A stretch of DNA of 64,000 nucleotides. It comes from Sphingobacterium mizutaii. GTDB lineage: Bacteria > Bacteroidota > Bacteroidia > Sphingobacteriales > Sphingobacteriaceae. The stretch is from the NCBI RefSeq assembly GCF_900187125.1, contig NZ_LT906468.1, positions 310,001 to 374,000 on the forward strand, in the 5' to 3' direction. Of this stretch, positions 45,051-54,545 are shown piece by piece. Under the pieces are notes generated by a model. That model had not been told where the DNA came from. It saw nothing but the letters and a program-made list of their open reading frames with translations, and made no database searches. The translations under genes were made by a program, and so were the position numbers. Every line of letters starts with the position of its first letter. The first letter of the stretch is position 1.

Positions 45051-46487
45051 ATGAAAAGAATTTACCTAATCTGCCTTTTATTAAGTTATCAGTTTGCCTC
45101 CGCGCAAGATAATCTAAAAACCGACTTCCAGCGTATTTATGAAGATATTAATACCAATTCGGAAGCCTATGAACGTTTAAAGTATAGTACGGAAAACCTA
45201 GGGCACCGCTTGACCGGTTCAGAGCACGGCAAAAAAGCTGAAGAGCATGTGTTCAACCTCTTGAAGGCCTATGGCTACGACGTCAAATACCAACCTTTTT
45301 CTGCTCAGAGCTGGGCTAGGGAATCGCTGAGTTTAAAACTAAACAATTCCGATGTTCCTACAGTTTCTTTGGCTCATTCTCCTGTTAAGGTCGATCTAAA
45401 TGCTGATTTAGTTGATCTTGGGAATGGCTTAGAGGCCGACTATCAAAAGGTTGGGGATCAAGTCAAAGGAAAAATTGCCTTGGTCTACCTGCACATTCTC
45501 CCTAATTCTGGAGAGAAACTTAAAAATCTACATCGTTCTGAAAAAACAGCCTTAGCTGAAAAATACGGTGCTAAAGGAATCGTATTCATCAACAGCGTGA
45601 AGGGCAATGTGCTGCTAACTGGAACGGCATCCATTACCGGGAAACTCATTGATATCCCGGCCATCTGTATCGGATTTGAAGACGGTATGAAATGGAAGGA
45701 GGCCCTATCCAAAGAAAAGGTACAAGCCCAAATCAATATGCGCAATAAGGCAGATGAAGCAACTGCCAGAAACATTATCGTTTCCATCAAAGGTTCTGAG
45801 CTACCGGAAGAGAAGATCGTGATCGGTGGTCACTTAGACAGTTGGGACCTTGCAACCGGAGCTATTGACAATGGTTTAGGTTCCTATGCCATTATTGATA
45901 TGGCAAGAGCTTTCAAGAAACTTAATCTAAAACCAAAGCGGTCCATTGATTTCGTCCTGTTCATGGGTGAAGAACAAGGTCTGCTGGGTTCAAAAGCCTA
46001 TGTCGCAGAAGCTATTAAAAATGGTACTCTGGGTCAGATCAAATATATGTTGAACTTCGATATGACCAATGCACCGACTGGCTTCTCCACTAGTAGAGAA
46101 GAAATGATGCCTTTGTTGGATTCCTTAGGTGGCATTTATGCTACAGTAGATACCGATTTTAAGAATACCAATGCCTCAGGTGCTGGATTGCATAGCGACC
46201 ACCAGCCATTTATGATGCAAGGGATCCCGACTGGATCTGCAGCTGGAGGTAAGTTGCCTAATAATGCCGGCTTGTATTACCATTCCGACAATGATGTTTT
46301 CAGTCTTGTCGATAAAAAAGGGTTGGAGCAGACTGTTAAAGTAGGTGCTGCCTACCTATATGCCTTAGCGAACGCCAAAGCAATTCCTGCACAACGTTTT
46401 TCAGATGATGAAATTGTGAAATTCTTGGAATCTAAAGGATTGAAAGAACCTTTAATGATTTCAGGAGAATGGCGTTGGGGTAAATAA
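45051..46487 (+). CDS. M28-family zinc aminopeptidase, exported
   Basis: A 478-residue protein with a signal peptide (IYLICLLLSYQFASAQ), a protease-associated-like insert (about 130-225), and an M28 domain with metal ligands in VIGGHLDSWDLATGAIDNG, catalytic Glu pair in FVLFMGEEQGLLGS and His in GLHSDHQPFM. Resembles carboxypeptidase Q-type dipeptidases. Periplasmic or secreted. The stop abuts that of pncA. Confidence 0.92.
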   Translation: MKRIYLICLLLSYQFASAQDNLKTDFQRIYEDINTNSEAYERLKYSTENLGHRLTGSEHGKKAEEHVFNLLKAYGYDVKYQPFSAQSWARESLSLKLNNSDVPTVSLAHSPVKVDLNADLVDLGNGLEADYQKVGDQVKGKIALVYLHILPNSGEKLKNLHRSEKTALAEKYGAKGIVFINSVKGNVLLTGTASITGKLIDIPAICIGFEDGMKWKEALSKEKVQAQINMRNKADEATARNIIVSIKGSELPEEKIVIGGHLDSWDLATGAIDNGLGSYAIIDMARAFKKLNLKPKRSIDFVLFMGEEQGLLGSKAYVAEAIKNGTLGQIKYMLNFDMTNAPTGFSTSREEMMPLLDSLGGIYATVDTDFKNTNASGAGLHSDHQPFMMQGIPTGSAAGGKLPNNAGLYYHSDNDVFSLVDKKGLEQTVKVGAAYLYALANAKAIPAQRFSDDEIVKFLESKGLKEPLMISGEWRWGK

Positions 46488-47078
46488 TTAGATCAATGAT
46501 CCCCCAGCTTGGATAAAGGTGTTTTTCTTTTCCATGAATGCACCTTTATCTATTGCTTTTGTCGCTTTGGAAATTATGCTGGTTTTGAAGCCTTCAGAAA
46601 TCGCATCCATTGCCGTAAAGAATACGCAGAAGTCTGCTGCTAAGCCACAAACATGGACTTCATCGATTTTCCTAGCCTTTAAATAACCTGCCAACCCTGT
46701 ATCTTTCCTTTTGCCATTATCATAGAATCCGCTATAGCTGTCGATTCTAGGGTCCATGCCTTTTCTAAAGATGGCTTCAATGCGGCTGCTGTCCAGGTCT
46801 TCAGAAATCTGTGAGCCATAGCTTTCCTGAACGCAATGGTCTGGCCAAAGGACCTGTTCAAGTCCATCGAGATCAATAACCTCAAATGGCAATTTGCCTT
46901 CATGTTTGCTGGCAAAGCTCAGATGGTCCTGGGGATGCCAATCTTGCGTGGCAACCACTAAATCGTAATCTTTTTGGATACTGTTTATAATTGGAAGGAT
47001 CTCGTCGCCTTTAGCGACTTCCAATGATCCACCCGGTAAAAAATCGTATTGAACATCTACAATAATCAGTGCCTTCAT
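46488..47078 (-). CDS. pncA: Nicotinamidase/pyrazinamidase
   Basis: A 196-residue isochorismatase-fold enzyme: catalytic Asp in IVDVQYDFLPGGSL, metal-binding DWHPQDHLSFASKH, Lys in IFRKGMDP, catalytic Cys in CGLAADFCVFFTAMDA. It hydrolyses nicotinamide to nicotinate for NAD salvage. ATG 47078 begins the domain exactly; the frame extends upstream but that part overlaps the response-regulator gene region and is not coding. Confidence 0.95.
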   Translation of the reverse strand: MKALIIVDVQYDFLPGGSLEVAKGDEILPIINSIQKDYDLVVATQDWHPQDHLSFASKHEGKLPFEVIDLDGLEQVLWPDHCVQESYGSQISEDLDSSRIEAIFRKGMDPRIDSYSGFYDNGKRKDTGLAGYLKARKIDEVHVCGLAADFCVFFTAMDAISEGFKTSIISKATKAIDKGAFMEKKNTFIQAGGSLI

Positions 47079-47097
47079 AGTTCTAATGTAATAAAAT

Positions 47098-47772
47098 TTA
47101 ATCGACGGACAGCATATAGCCCACTCCGCGGATGTTCGTGATCTTGATCCTTTCATCTTGAGCCAGGTATTTCCGGATTCGGCTGATGAATACATCTAGG
47201 CTACGGCCAGTAAAATACGTGTCATTGCTCCAGTAGGTACGGATGATTTCATCGCGAGGGATAACCTTATCCTTGTTTTCGATCAATCGCTTCAGCAGTT
47301 CAGACTCCCTGTAAGAGAGTTTTTCCACATTTTCCCCGATACTAAGGGTGTTTTTTCCACTATCTAAGGTGTAATTGCCGAGGATAAGCTTGCTCGGGGA
47401 CATGCTTTGGCCAACTTTTTTGAGCGCAGCTTCGATCCGGACAATTAATTCTTCGATTTTAAAAGGTTTTCGGATATAGTCATTCGCACCCAATTTAAAA
47501 CCTTTGACCACATCTTCTGTCTGCGTCATGGCAGTAAGGAAGATAATAGGCGTGAGCATGTCGGTCTTTCTGATTTCCTTCGCCGCCGTGAATCCGTCCA
47601 TGATCGGCATCATCACATCCAGCACAATAATATCCGGTTTATACTTATTATGGAATACAATGGCCTGTTGCCCGTTCAGCACATGCCTCACTTCAAAACC
47701 ATGTTCCTCCAAACTGTCGGAAACAATCATCGCTAGGCTTTCCTCGTCTTCTACATATAAGATGTTTGTCAT
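47098..47772 (-). CDS. OmpR-family response regulator
   Basis: A 224-residue regulator. It has a receiver domain (VEDEESLAMI, phosphoacceptor Asp in IIVLDVMMPIMDG, Thr in IFLTAM, Lys in YIRKPFKIEEL) and a C-terminal winged helix (about 125-222: LSYRESELLKRLIE, GRSLDVFISRIRKYL, NIRGVGYML). Transcribed just after its histidine kinase; 51 bp separate the two. Confidence 0.95.
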   Translation of the reverse strand: MTNILYVEDEESLAMIVSDSLEEHGFEVRHVLNGQQAIVFHNKYKPDIIVLDVMMPIMDGFTAAKEIRKTDMLTPIIFLTAMTQTEDVVKGFKLGANDYIRKPFKIEELIVRIEAALKKVGQSMSPSKLILGNYTLDSGKNTLSIGENVEKLSYRESELLKRLIENKDKVIPRDEIIRTYWSNDTYFTGRSLDVFISRIRKYLAQDERIKITNIRGVGYMLSVD

Positions 47773-47823
47773 TTCCCTAAATTGAATTGGCTAATCAAAT
47801 TACATCCGTTTCCTTCAATCGAA

Positions 47824-49251
47824 TTAGGATTCTTTTGGTAAATCTATAACAAAAGTACTGCCAACTGACTCTTCACTGCTCAAATCTATCGTACCTTGAT
47901 GTTGCTGTACGATTTGCTTGACATAAGCAAGGCCTAGTCCAAATCCCTTCACATTGTGTACATTTCCCGACGGTACCCTAAAGAATAGGTCAAACACGCC
48001 CTTTTGATAGGCTTTTGGGATGCCTATTCCATTATCTTGGATGGAAAGCTTGTATCTATCCCCGTTTTCAGATAGTGCGATATTGATTTTCACTTGATCG
48101 CCGGCATACTTTATGGCATTATCCAAAAGATTGCTGATCACATTTTTTATATGTGCTTGATCGGCAAAGATCTGGAAGGAATTCCCAGATATCGTTTTTT
48201 GGATATCCACTTCTTTTTTGGCGAATAGCTTGGCATTCTCCATCGATTCATCGATCAAGGACTCCAGGTCAAACCAAGTCTTCTCGAGCAGTACGCCATT
48301 CGTTTCCGCTACATCCACCTGCAAGACCCTTTCGATCATGTCCGAGAGATGCTCCAGTTCCTGTCTTGAAATCGATAGGTACCTATTCATACGTTCCTTA
48401 TCATCCTTGGCACCATAGCGCTGTATGGATTCAATGGCTGCCATTACGGTCGAAACAGGAGTCTTAAGCTCATGGGTCATGTTGTTTACAAATGCTTTGC
48501 GCATCATCGCCAATTGGTTCTGCTTGCGGATGGTGACCAATAAGGCCCAGAATGTTCCGATCAATGCGATGATCAAGATTAAGGAGAATAAAAGTTGCCA
48601 ACCGATCTGCTTTAATAGGTAAACAGTAGGATTGATGAAATCCACCTCGAGGTAAAGGTTCTCACTTTGGTCGATCACGATGGGCCTAGATTTACTTTCC
48701 TTATAGCGTTGATGGTAAAATTCCTTATTGCGCTCCTCTTCATTAGGCAGATTGGATATCTGTAATACAAAAGGGGAGTACATATCTCTTTCCCGTAAGG
48801 ATTTTTCCAGGCGGATCTGCAAGGAGTCGATCGTGGCTTCATTCCAATTGATGGTGCGCACGACATAAGATGAAATAAAATGCCGGCTCATCTTGTTCTT
48901 GGAATTGCCTGTGGAATCAGTTACGTTCTGTCGATCGTTCTTGCGGTTGAAATTCTGGTTCTCGAAGATACTTTTTATGGTATCGACATTTATTTGCGGA
49001 TATTTTTCTTTAAAAGCAATGGAAAGCCTATCAATTCTGTCCTTTCGTTGATTTTGGTTTTCCTTTTGGATTTGCTCTTCGTTTTCATTGTAAAAGTCCT
49101 GAACCACATCAAATAGCTCATGTTCGGTCATTCCCAAAAAGAACTGTTTATGGCCGAAATAACTTCCAAATAACCAAAAACCCAGCACAACGACGATCCC
49201 GGCGATAGTGAGGACAATGGAAGCGAGCAATATTTTATACTTTTTTAACAT
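47824..49251 (-). CDS. Sensor histidine kinase (partner of OmpR-type regulator)
   Basis: A 475-residue protein with two membrane helices (ILLASIVLTIAGIVVVLGFW at about 7-30 and LLFSLILIIALIGTFWALLV at about 217-240) bounding a Gln/Asn/Arg-rich periplasmic sensor. A HisKA domain follows (NNMTHELKTPVSTVMAAIES), then a HATPase domain (NVISNLLDNAIKYA, IQDNGIGIPKAY, GFGLGLAYVKQIV). Signal unknown. Confidence 0.94.
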   Translation of the reverse strand: MLKKYKILLASIVLTIAGIVVVLGFWLFGSYFGHKQFFLGMTEHELFDVVQDFYNENEEQIQKENQNQRKDRIDRLSIAFKEKYPQINVDTIKSIFENQNFNRKNDRQNVTDSTGNSKNKMSRHFISSYVVRTINWNEATIDSLQIRLEKSLRERDMYSPFVLQISNLPNEEERNKEFYHQRYKESKSRPIVIDQSENLYLEVDFINPTVYLLKQIGWQLLFSLILIIALIGTFWALLVTIRKQNQLAMMRKAFVNNMTHELKTPVSTVMAAIESIQRYGAKDDKERMNRYLSISRQELEHLSDMIERVLQVDVAETNGVLLEKTWFDLESLIDESMENAKLFAKKEVDIQKTISGNSFQIFADQAHIKNVISNLLDNAIKYAGDQVKINIALSENGDRYKLSIQDNGIGIPKAYQKGVFDLFFRVPSGNVHNVKGFGLGLAYVKQIVQQHQGTIDLSSEESVGSTFVIDLPKES

Positions 49252-49498
49252 AATTAAAACAAATTTAAATTAGTAGATTTGCTCCGCATAAATATTGGTG
49301 GGCTTTTAACAAATTATAACACTGATTAACAAAGTGCTACTTAAATTGTCGCATTTCTGCTTAATAATACGTTATTTGCTCAATAGATTTATGCTGCTTA
49401 CAAAAGATTTTTCATGGAAGAAGTCAATAAGTCCATTAATCATGCTTTTGGATGTTTATTTTAACATTTAATAACATGGGATAAACTTCTGCAATCCA

Positions 49499-49506
49499 TA
49501 CTTTTG
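49499..49506 (+). promoter_or_regulatory. Candidate -7 box for the DUF4270/Kelch operon
   Basis: TACTTTTG fits TAnnTTTG, 17 bp ahead of the DUF4270 start codon. A good -33 element is not evident. The 270-bp gap between the divergent kinase and this gene holds nothing else that I can identify. Confidence 0.35.
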
Positions 49507-49522
49507 CTAGACTAATGATTTT

Positions 49523-50884
49523 ATGATTAAACAATTACGAATTATTCTTTTTGCTACTCTTGGTTTAAGTGCTGCACTCTTTACAGTAAGTTGTGATAAG
49601 GATATGTCAATCTCGTTGGATAACGATAATTTAGACAACCTAAACGTAACCTCAGATGATACGCTGAGCGCTACTGTGTCCACCTTACAAATGCCCTATA
49701 TCCCTACTTCAGGTAGCGGAGTGGTATTGGTCGGTAAGATCAATCAACCCATTACCGGTAGTTTAAAGTCTACTTCATATTTCAGGCTAAACCCAACAGG
49801 TATTACGAATGAAATCCCAACCAATGCTAAGTTTGACTCGTTGAACCTAGTGATGGTGCCTAGTTATTGGAGAATTGCATATGGAGATACCACCAAGATG
49901 CAGACCATTTCTGCACACCGATTGACCCAATCCCTTGAAACTAAAACCTTAGAGAATTCATCTAGTGGAATCCCTAATCCGTTTTACATTACAGGACCTG
50001 CAATTTTTGGATCCCAAAAGTTCAATTATGCTGCCGATGCATTGGGTTCGGTTACATTCCGTCCTAAGAAGACCAAGAGAGATACGCTTTCCATTCGCTT
50101 GAATGATGCCTTAGGTGCTGAGTTCTTTAATAAGATCAAAGCTTCTGATATCGCATTCAATTCAGCGTCCAACTTCCAAGAATACTTTAAAGGCTTGAGT
50201 TTGGTGCCTGCTGAAAGCAATACGGCGATCGTAGGTTTCTCTGATACCTTACAGGTTAAGGTTAACTATTCCTATTTAGGAACTGATGGCTTCAAGAAAA
50301 CAGGATCGAAAGTGTTGAACATGACTGAAAAGGCATTCCAATACAATCAATTTGACAAGAACGTACAAGGAACGGCATTTGAAGGCTTAAGTTCTACTAA
50401 AGCCATTGCCAGTACCAGTACATCAGGTGTTGCCTATTTCCAAGGAGGTTCAGGCGTGGTGACAGAAATCAAGTTCCCAGCATTAAAAGACTTTTTATCG
50501 CAACCTGGAGTTGCTATCAATAAGGCAGAATTAGAAATCGAGTTAGAAACCCCACATACAGGTCTTATGCCGGCAGTTCCGAATCCAATGTTGATGATTG
50601 CAGATTCAAGAGCGCCAATTTCATTTGTATCTATACCGTTTGGTAGAGACCCCCAATATGCAACTTACCTAGTTGGAGATAATGCAGGTAAAAAAGGAAG
50701 ATACCTTTTTAATCTGATTCAATATATTAAATCTGCTACGGAGCCACATTCAGAAGAAAAATCATTATTCTTAACTTTGTCTCCAACGGCTGGCCTTGGT
50801 TTTACGCCATACACTTCTGTGATTGCTACAGAAAGAAATAAACCGAAAGTTAAATTAAATATCGTATATACAAAATTTAAATAG
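49523..50884 (+). CDS. DUF4270 lipoprotein
   Basis: A 453-residue protein with a lipoprotein signal (IILFATLGLSAALFTVSCDKD) and a beta-rich body typical of DUF4270, a Bacteroidota surface or periplasmic lipoprotein family of unknown function. The NAKFDSLNLVMVPSYWRIAYGD region and a Tyr-rich C terminus are characteristic. Forms an operon with the Kelch lipoprotein 3 bp downstream. Confidence 0.88.
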   Translation: MIKQLRIILFATLGLSAALFTVSCDKDMSISLDNDNLDNLNVTSDDTLSATVSTLQMPYIPTSGSGVVLVGKINQPITGSLKSTSYFRLNPTGITNEIPTNAKFDSLNLVMVPSYWRIAYGDTTKMQTISAHRLTQSLETKTLENSSSGIPNPFYITGPAIFGSQKFNYAADALGSVTFRPKKTKRDTLSIRLNDALGAEFFNKIKASDIAFNSASNFQEYFKGLSLVPAESNTAIVGFSDTLQVKVNYSYLGTDGFKKTGSKVLNMTEKAFQYNQFDKNVQGTAFEGLSSTKAIASTSTSGVAYFQGGSGVVTEIKFPALKDFLSQPGVAINKAELEIELETPHTGLMPAVPNPMLMIADSRAPISFVSIPFGRDPQYATYLVGDNAGKKGRYLFNLIQYIKSATEPHSEEKSLFLTLSPTAGLGFTPYTSVIATERNKPKVKLNIVYTKFK

Positions 50885-50887
50885 TCT

Positions 50888-51880
50888 ATGAATAAGAGAA
50901 ATTGGCTTGTACTACTTTTGATAGGAGCCTTCGCAATTACAACCTTTAACTCATGTAAAAAAGAGGAATCAACAGATACTGATTCAGGACCAACTGAATG
51001 GGAAAAATCTATTGTATTCACAGGTAAGCCAAGAAATTTAGCTGCAACATTTACTATCAGTGATGTCGCTTACTTGGTAGGTGGACAAATGAAAACAAAT
51101 GAGTTATTAAGTGACTCTTATGCATTCGACGGTTCTTCATGGGTTAAGAAAGCAGAGTTTACCGGTCCAAAAAGACATAGCGCAGTAGGTTTTGCTGTTG
51201 CTGGAAAAGGATATATTGGTCTAGGATATGGTACAGATGGTGAAACTTCTGCCCCATTTAAAGATTTTTACCAATATGACCCTGCAACTAACACTTGGAA
51301 AAAAGTGGCTGACTTCCCAGGTGATGCACGTCATGGTGCTGTAGCATTCACATTAGGAAATGCTGCTTACGTAGGTTTAGGAAAAGTTCAAGCTACAGAT
51401 GAGACTTTCTCAGATTTCTATAAATATGATCCAGCTACTGATAAATGGACTGAAATCAAAACTTCATTCAGTAACAAAAAAGGTGATGCTTATGCATTCG
51501 TAATCAATAATGTTGCTTATGTTGGTGGTGGTTACTCAAACGGAGTTCCTACAGAAGATTTCTATTCTTTTGATGGTACCAATTGGGTTCCTAAAAAAGC
51601 ATTAAACGCAGACAACAAAGATGCTAGACGCTTTAGAGCAGGTGCATTCGCTATTGGAAACAACGGTTATGTTGTGTCTGGTCGTTCTCAATCAGGTGTA
51701 GTTACTACTGTTTGGAAATACAATCCTTCTGATGACTCTTGGTCTGATGGAAGCCAATCATTACCTTCAGCACGTGAAAATGCAGTTTCTTTTGCAATCA
51801 AAGGAAAAGGTTATATCACTACAGGTAACAACGGTACCACCTTCTTCGATGACACTTACGTGTTCACTCCAGTTAGATAA
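50888..51880 (+). CDS. Kelch-repeat lipoprotein
   Basis: A 330-residue protein with a lipoprotein signal (LVLLLIGAFAITTFNSCKK) and about five to six Kelch-type repeats (recurring Y.YDPATN.W..V and GYIGLGYG motifs), predicting a beta-propeller. Encoded 3 bp after the DUF4270 gene, so the two probably act together at the cell surface. Ligand unknown. Ends ahead of the terminator at 51901. Confidence 0.9.
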   Translation: MNKRNWLVLLLIGAFAITTFNSCKKEESTDTDSGPTEWEKSIVFTGKPRNLAATFTISDVAYLVGGQMKTNELLSDSYAFDGSSWVKKAEFTGPKRHSAVGFAVAGKGYIGLGYGTDGETSAPFKDFYQYDPATNTWKKVADFPGDARHGAVAFTLGNAAYVGLGKVQATDETFSDFYKYDPATDKWTEIKTSFSNKKGDAYAFVINNVAYVGGGYSNGVPTEDFYSFDGTNWVPKKALNADNKDARRFRAGAFAIGNNGYVVSGRSQSGVVTTVWKYNPSDDSWSDGSQSLPSARENAVSFAIKGKGYITTGNNGTTFFDDTYVFTPVR

Positions 51881-51900
51881 TAATTTTATATAACGATAGA

Positions 51901-51930
51901 AAAGGGATGTCCTATTGGTCATCCCTTTTT
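51901..51930 (+). terminator. Terminator of the DUF4270/Kelch operon
   Basis: AAAGGGATG at 51901-51909 pairs with CATCCCTTT at 51920-51928, followed by a run of T. A weaker second hairpin with a T7 tail lies at 51973-51998. Confidence 0.85.
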
Positions 51931-52031
51931 TATTGAATTTAGCTCTTCAAGCCTTCTTGTTTAGCATTAAATGACCTCGTTTTGCGGGGTCTTTTTTTGG
52001 ATGAGGTTTCTTGGAAATAAGCTTGGTCTTA

Positions 52032-52069
52032 TTCGAGGCATATTCCGAATTTTCCGAATATGTCTCGAA
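52032..52069. repeat. Long intergenic palindrome
   Basis: TTCGAGGCATATTC (52032-52045) and GAATATGTCTCGAA (52056-52069) are reverse complements over 14 bp with a single G-T pair, with a 10-bp spacer. It lies in the 350-bp gap between two convergent terminators. There is no T tract; it could be a protein site or a scattered genome repeat. Confidence 0.65.
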
Positions 52070-52169
52070 CGAGAGTAAAACAAGGCTCGAAGCAACATCT
52101 CGATTTTTTATCAAAGCGTTGGGATTCCTTCGGGATTAAGTTGCGAGTGTTTTTATGGCTATGGCCCAA

Positions 52170-52208
52170 AAGTAAAGTGGCAACCTTTTAGGGGTTGCCA
52201 CTTTACTT
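52170..52208 (-). terminator. Terminator of asd
   Basis: AAGTAAAGTGGCAACC (52170-52185) and GGTTGCCACTTTACTT (52193-52208) are perfect 16-bp inverted arms with a 7-bp loop. It lies 25 bp after the asd stop; on the minus strand the stem ends in a T-containing tail. Confidence 0.8.
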
Positions 52209-52232
52209 AATTATTGAAATATCTAGTGTTTT

Positions 52233-53222
52233 TTAGATAAGTCCTTTAGCAGATAATAGTTCTGCCACTTGAACCGCATTGGTTGCTGCACCTTTACGAA
52301 GGTTATCCGCAACTACCCATAAGTTCAATGTTTTTTCTTGTGTTTCATCTCTACGGATACGGCCAACGAATACTTCGTCTTTGCCATGTGCATCCTTAGG
52401 CATTGGATATTCTAGGTTTGCAGGGTTGTCGACAACCACCACACCTTCTTGCGCTGCTAAAGCGGCACGAACATCTGCCAAGTCGAATTCGTTTTCAAAC
52501 TCAATGTTTACCGATTCCGAGTGACCGCCGATAACTGGGATACGTACTGTCGTAGCTGTAACCTTGATCGAATCATCACCCATGATCTTGTTGGTCTCTT
52601 GGATCATTTTCATTTCCTCTTTGGTGTATCCATTGTCTTGGAAAACATCGATATGAGGGATAACGTTTAAGTCGATCTGGTAAGGATAAGCTTTTTCACC
52701 TTCGATACCTTTACGCTCGTTCATCAATTGATCAACAGCTTTTACACCAGTTCCAGTTACGGATTGGTAGGTAGAAACGACAACACGTTTGATTTTATAT
52801 TTTTCATGCAAAGGCTTCATCACCACAACCATCTGGATGGTTGAGCAGTTCGGGTTTGCGATGATTTTGTCTTCCGCAGTCAATACATCACCATTTACTT
52901 CAGGGACGATCAATTTCTTGCTCGGGTCCATACGCCAAGCCGAAGAATTATCGATAACGGTAATTCCAGCTTCTGCGAACAGAGGCGCATATTCCGTAGA
53001 AGTGCTACCACCGGCCGAGAAAAGCGCTACATCAGGTTTAAGAGCAATAGCTTCAGATGCAGTCACGACCTTATACTTCTTTCCCTTGAATTCGATTTCC
53101 TTACCCTTACTTCTTTCAGAAGCAACAGGAATCAATTCTGTAACTGGGAAATTACGTTCCGCTAACACTGTCAACATTTCTGACCCGACTAGACCAGTCG
53201 CGCCTACTACTGCAACTTTCAT
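52233..53222 (-). CDS. asd: Aspartate-semialdehyde dehydrogenase
   Basis: A 329-residue enzyme: NADP-binding GATGLVGSEMLTVL at residues 7-20, catalytic Cys in IIANPNCSTIQMVV (about residue 128) and active-site His in PVIGGHSESVNIEF. It makes aspartate semialdehyde for lysine/diaminopimelate, threonine and methionine synthesis. Full family length. Confidence 0.96.
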   Translation of the reverse strand: MKVAVVGATGLVGSEMLTVLAERNFPVTELIPVASERSKGKEIEFKGKKYKVVTASEAIALKPDVALFSAGGSTSTEYAPLFAEAGITVIDNSSAWRMDPSKKLIVPEVNGDVLTAEDKIIANPNCSTIQMVVVMKPLHEKYKIKRVVVSTYQSVTGTGVKAVDQLMNERKGIEGEKAYPYQIDLNVIPHIDVFQDNGYTKEEMKMIQETNKIMGDDSIKVTATTVRIPVIGGHSESVNIEFENEFDLADVRAALAAQEGVVVVDNPANLEYPMPKDAHGKDEVFVGRIRRDETQEKTLNLWVVADNLRKGAATNAVQVAELLSAKGLI

Positions 53223-53271
53223 AAATAATATTTGCTTAAAATTTTAATTATTATTGATTTTCTTAAGGTAA

Positions 53272-53279
53272 CAAACATA
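53272..53279 (-). promoter_or_regulatory. Candidate -7 box for asd
   Basis: On the minus strand TATGTTTG fits TAnnTTTG, about 50 bp ahead of the start codon. The rest of the 370-bp gap up to 53594 shows nothing that I can identify. Confidence 0.4.
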
Positions 53280-53593
53280 CTAAATAAACCTGAACAATTT
53301 TGGAATATTTTCGCTTTTAATAATTGATTATCACTATGATGGAATAAAGTTCAACAGGATTTGCCATTTAATGAAAAACGTTCAGACAAAATGGGTTTTC
53401 GTTGACAATGTTTCATTGAAAAATCGGTTTTACAGAGCGTAAACGTCCGAATGCCTTTTGATTGTAAAAAATTAAATCATACGTTTGCGCAAAATGTTGG
53501 GAAGCATCATATTCAGGCATTTAATTGGTAATTTCGCCATATTATTTTAGAAGTTATTGAAATAACTAAATTTATAAAACTATCATTTCTATA

Positions 53594-54544
53594 ATGAAAG
53601 AAGTCATTTTGATGATCGGAGCCAATGGTCAGATTGGTTCAGAGTTAGCCGCAGCATTGCGAATCAAGTTCGGGAACGAGAATGTTATCACCTCAGATAT
53701 ACGCGAACCCAAAGAGATTGCCGAAGGTGAGATCTTTGAAACCCTGAATGTTTTGGACAAAGAAGCGATCAAAGCCTTGATCCTTAAATATAAACCTACT
53801 CAGATTTATTTATTGGCAGCGATGCTATCGGCTACTGGGGAGCAATACCCACAGAAAGCTTGGGACCTGAACATGAACGGTCTGTTGAATGTATTGGACC
53901 TAGCTGTAGAGTTGGGGATCAAGAAGATCTTCTGGCCTAGTTCCATTGCGGTATTTGGCCCACATTCTCCAAAAGAGAACACACCGCAATATTGTGTGAT
54001 GGATCCAAACAGCATTTACGGGATCAGTAAATTGGCTGGAGAGCGTTTATGTGAATATTACCATAACAAGTATGGTTTGGATATCCGCAGTGTCCGTTAT
54101 CCAGGAATTATCTCTTGGCGTACAGAACCAGGAGGGGGTACTACCGACTATGCGGTCCATATCTTTTTTGAGGCTATCCGTCAAGGGAAATATACTTCCT
54201 TCCTAAATGCAGGCACCGAGTTGCCGATGCTGTACATGGATGATGCGGTTCGGGGTACCATCGAGCTAATGGACGCTCCATCAGCGGGTTTGACGATCCG
54301 CTCCAGCTACAATCTTTCGGGGGTTAGTTTTACTCCGACAGAAATTGCTGAAGAAATTAAAAAAATTCTCCCTAATTTTGAAATCTCCTATTCAGACAAT
54401 GATCCGCGTCAAGCAATTGCTGATTCATGGCCAAAGAGCATCAATGACGATCAAGCAAGAGCAGATTGGGGCTGGAAGCCGACATTTGATCTGGCAGGGA
54501 TGGCAAAAGACATGCTGGAGAATCTTAAAACAAAACTAAAATAA
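53594..54544 (+). CDS. NAD-dependent epimerase, L-threonine dehydrogenase type
   Basis: A 316-residue extended short-chain dehydrogenase: GANGQIGSELAAAL at residues 8-21, LLAAMLSATGEQYPQKAWDL, catalytic FWPSSIAVFGP and YGISKLAGE, and RYPGIISWRTEPGGGTTDYA, which is the signature of epimerase-type threonine 3-dehydrogenases. Likely oxidises threonine to 2-amino-3-ketobutyrate. Followed 1 bp later by yebC. Confidence 0.88.
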   Translation: MKEVILMIGANGQIGSELAAALRIKFGNENVITSDIREPKEIAEGEIFETLNVLDKEAIKALILKYKPTQIYLLAAMLSATGEQYPQKAWDLNMNGLLNVLDLAVELGIKKIFWPSSIAVFGPHSPKENTPQYCVMDPNSIYGISKLAGERLCEYYHNKYGLDIRSVRYPGIISWRTEPGGGTTDYAVHIFFEAIRQGKYTSFLNAGTELPMLYMDDAVRGTIELMDAPSAGLTIRSSYNLSGVSFTPTEIAEEIKKILPNFEISYSDNDPRQAIADSWPKSINDDQARADWGWKPTFDLAGMAKDMLENLKTKLK

Positions 54545-54545
54545 A

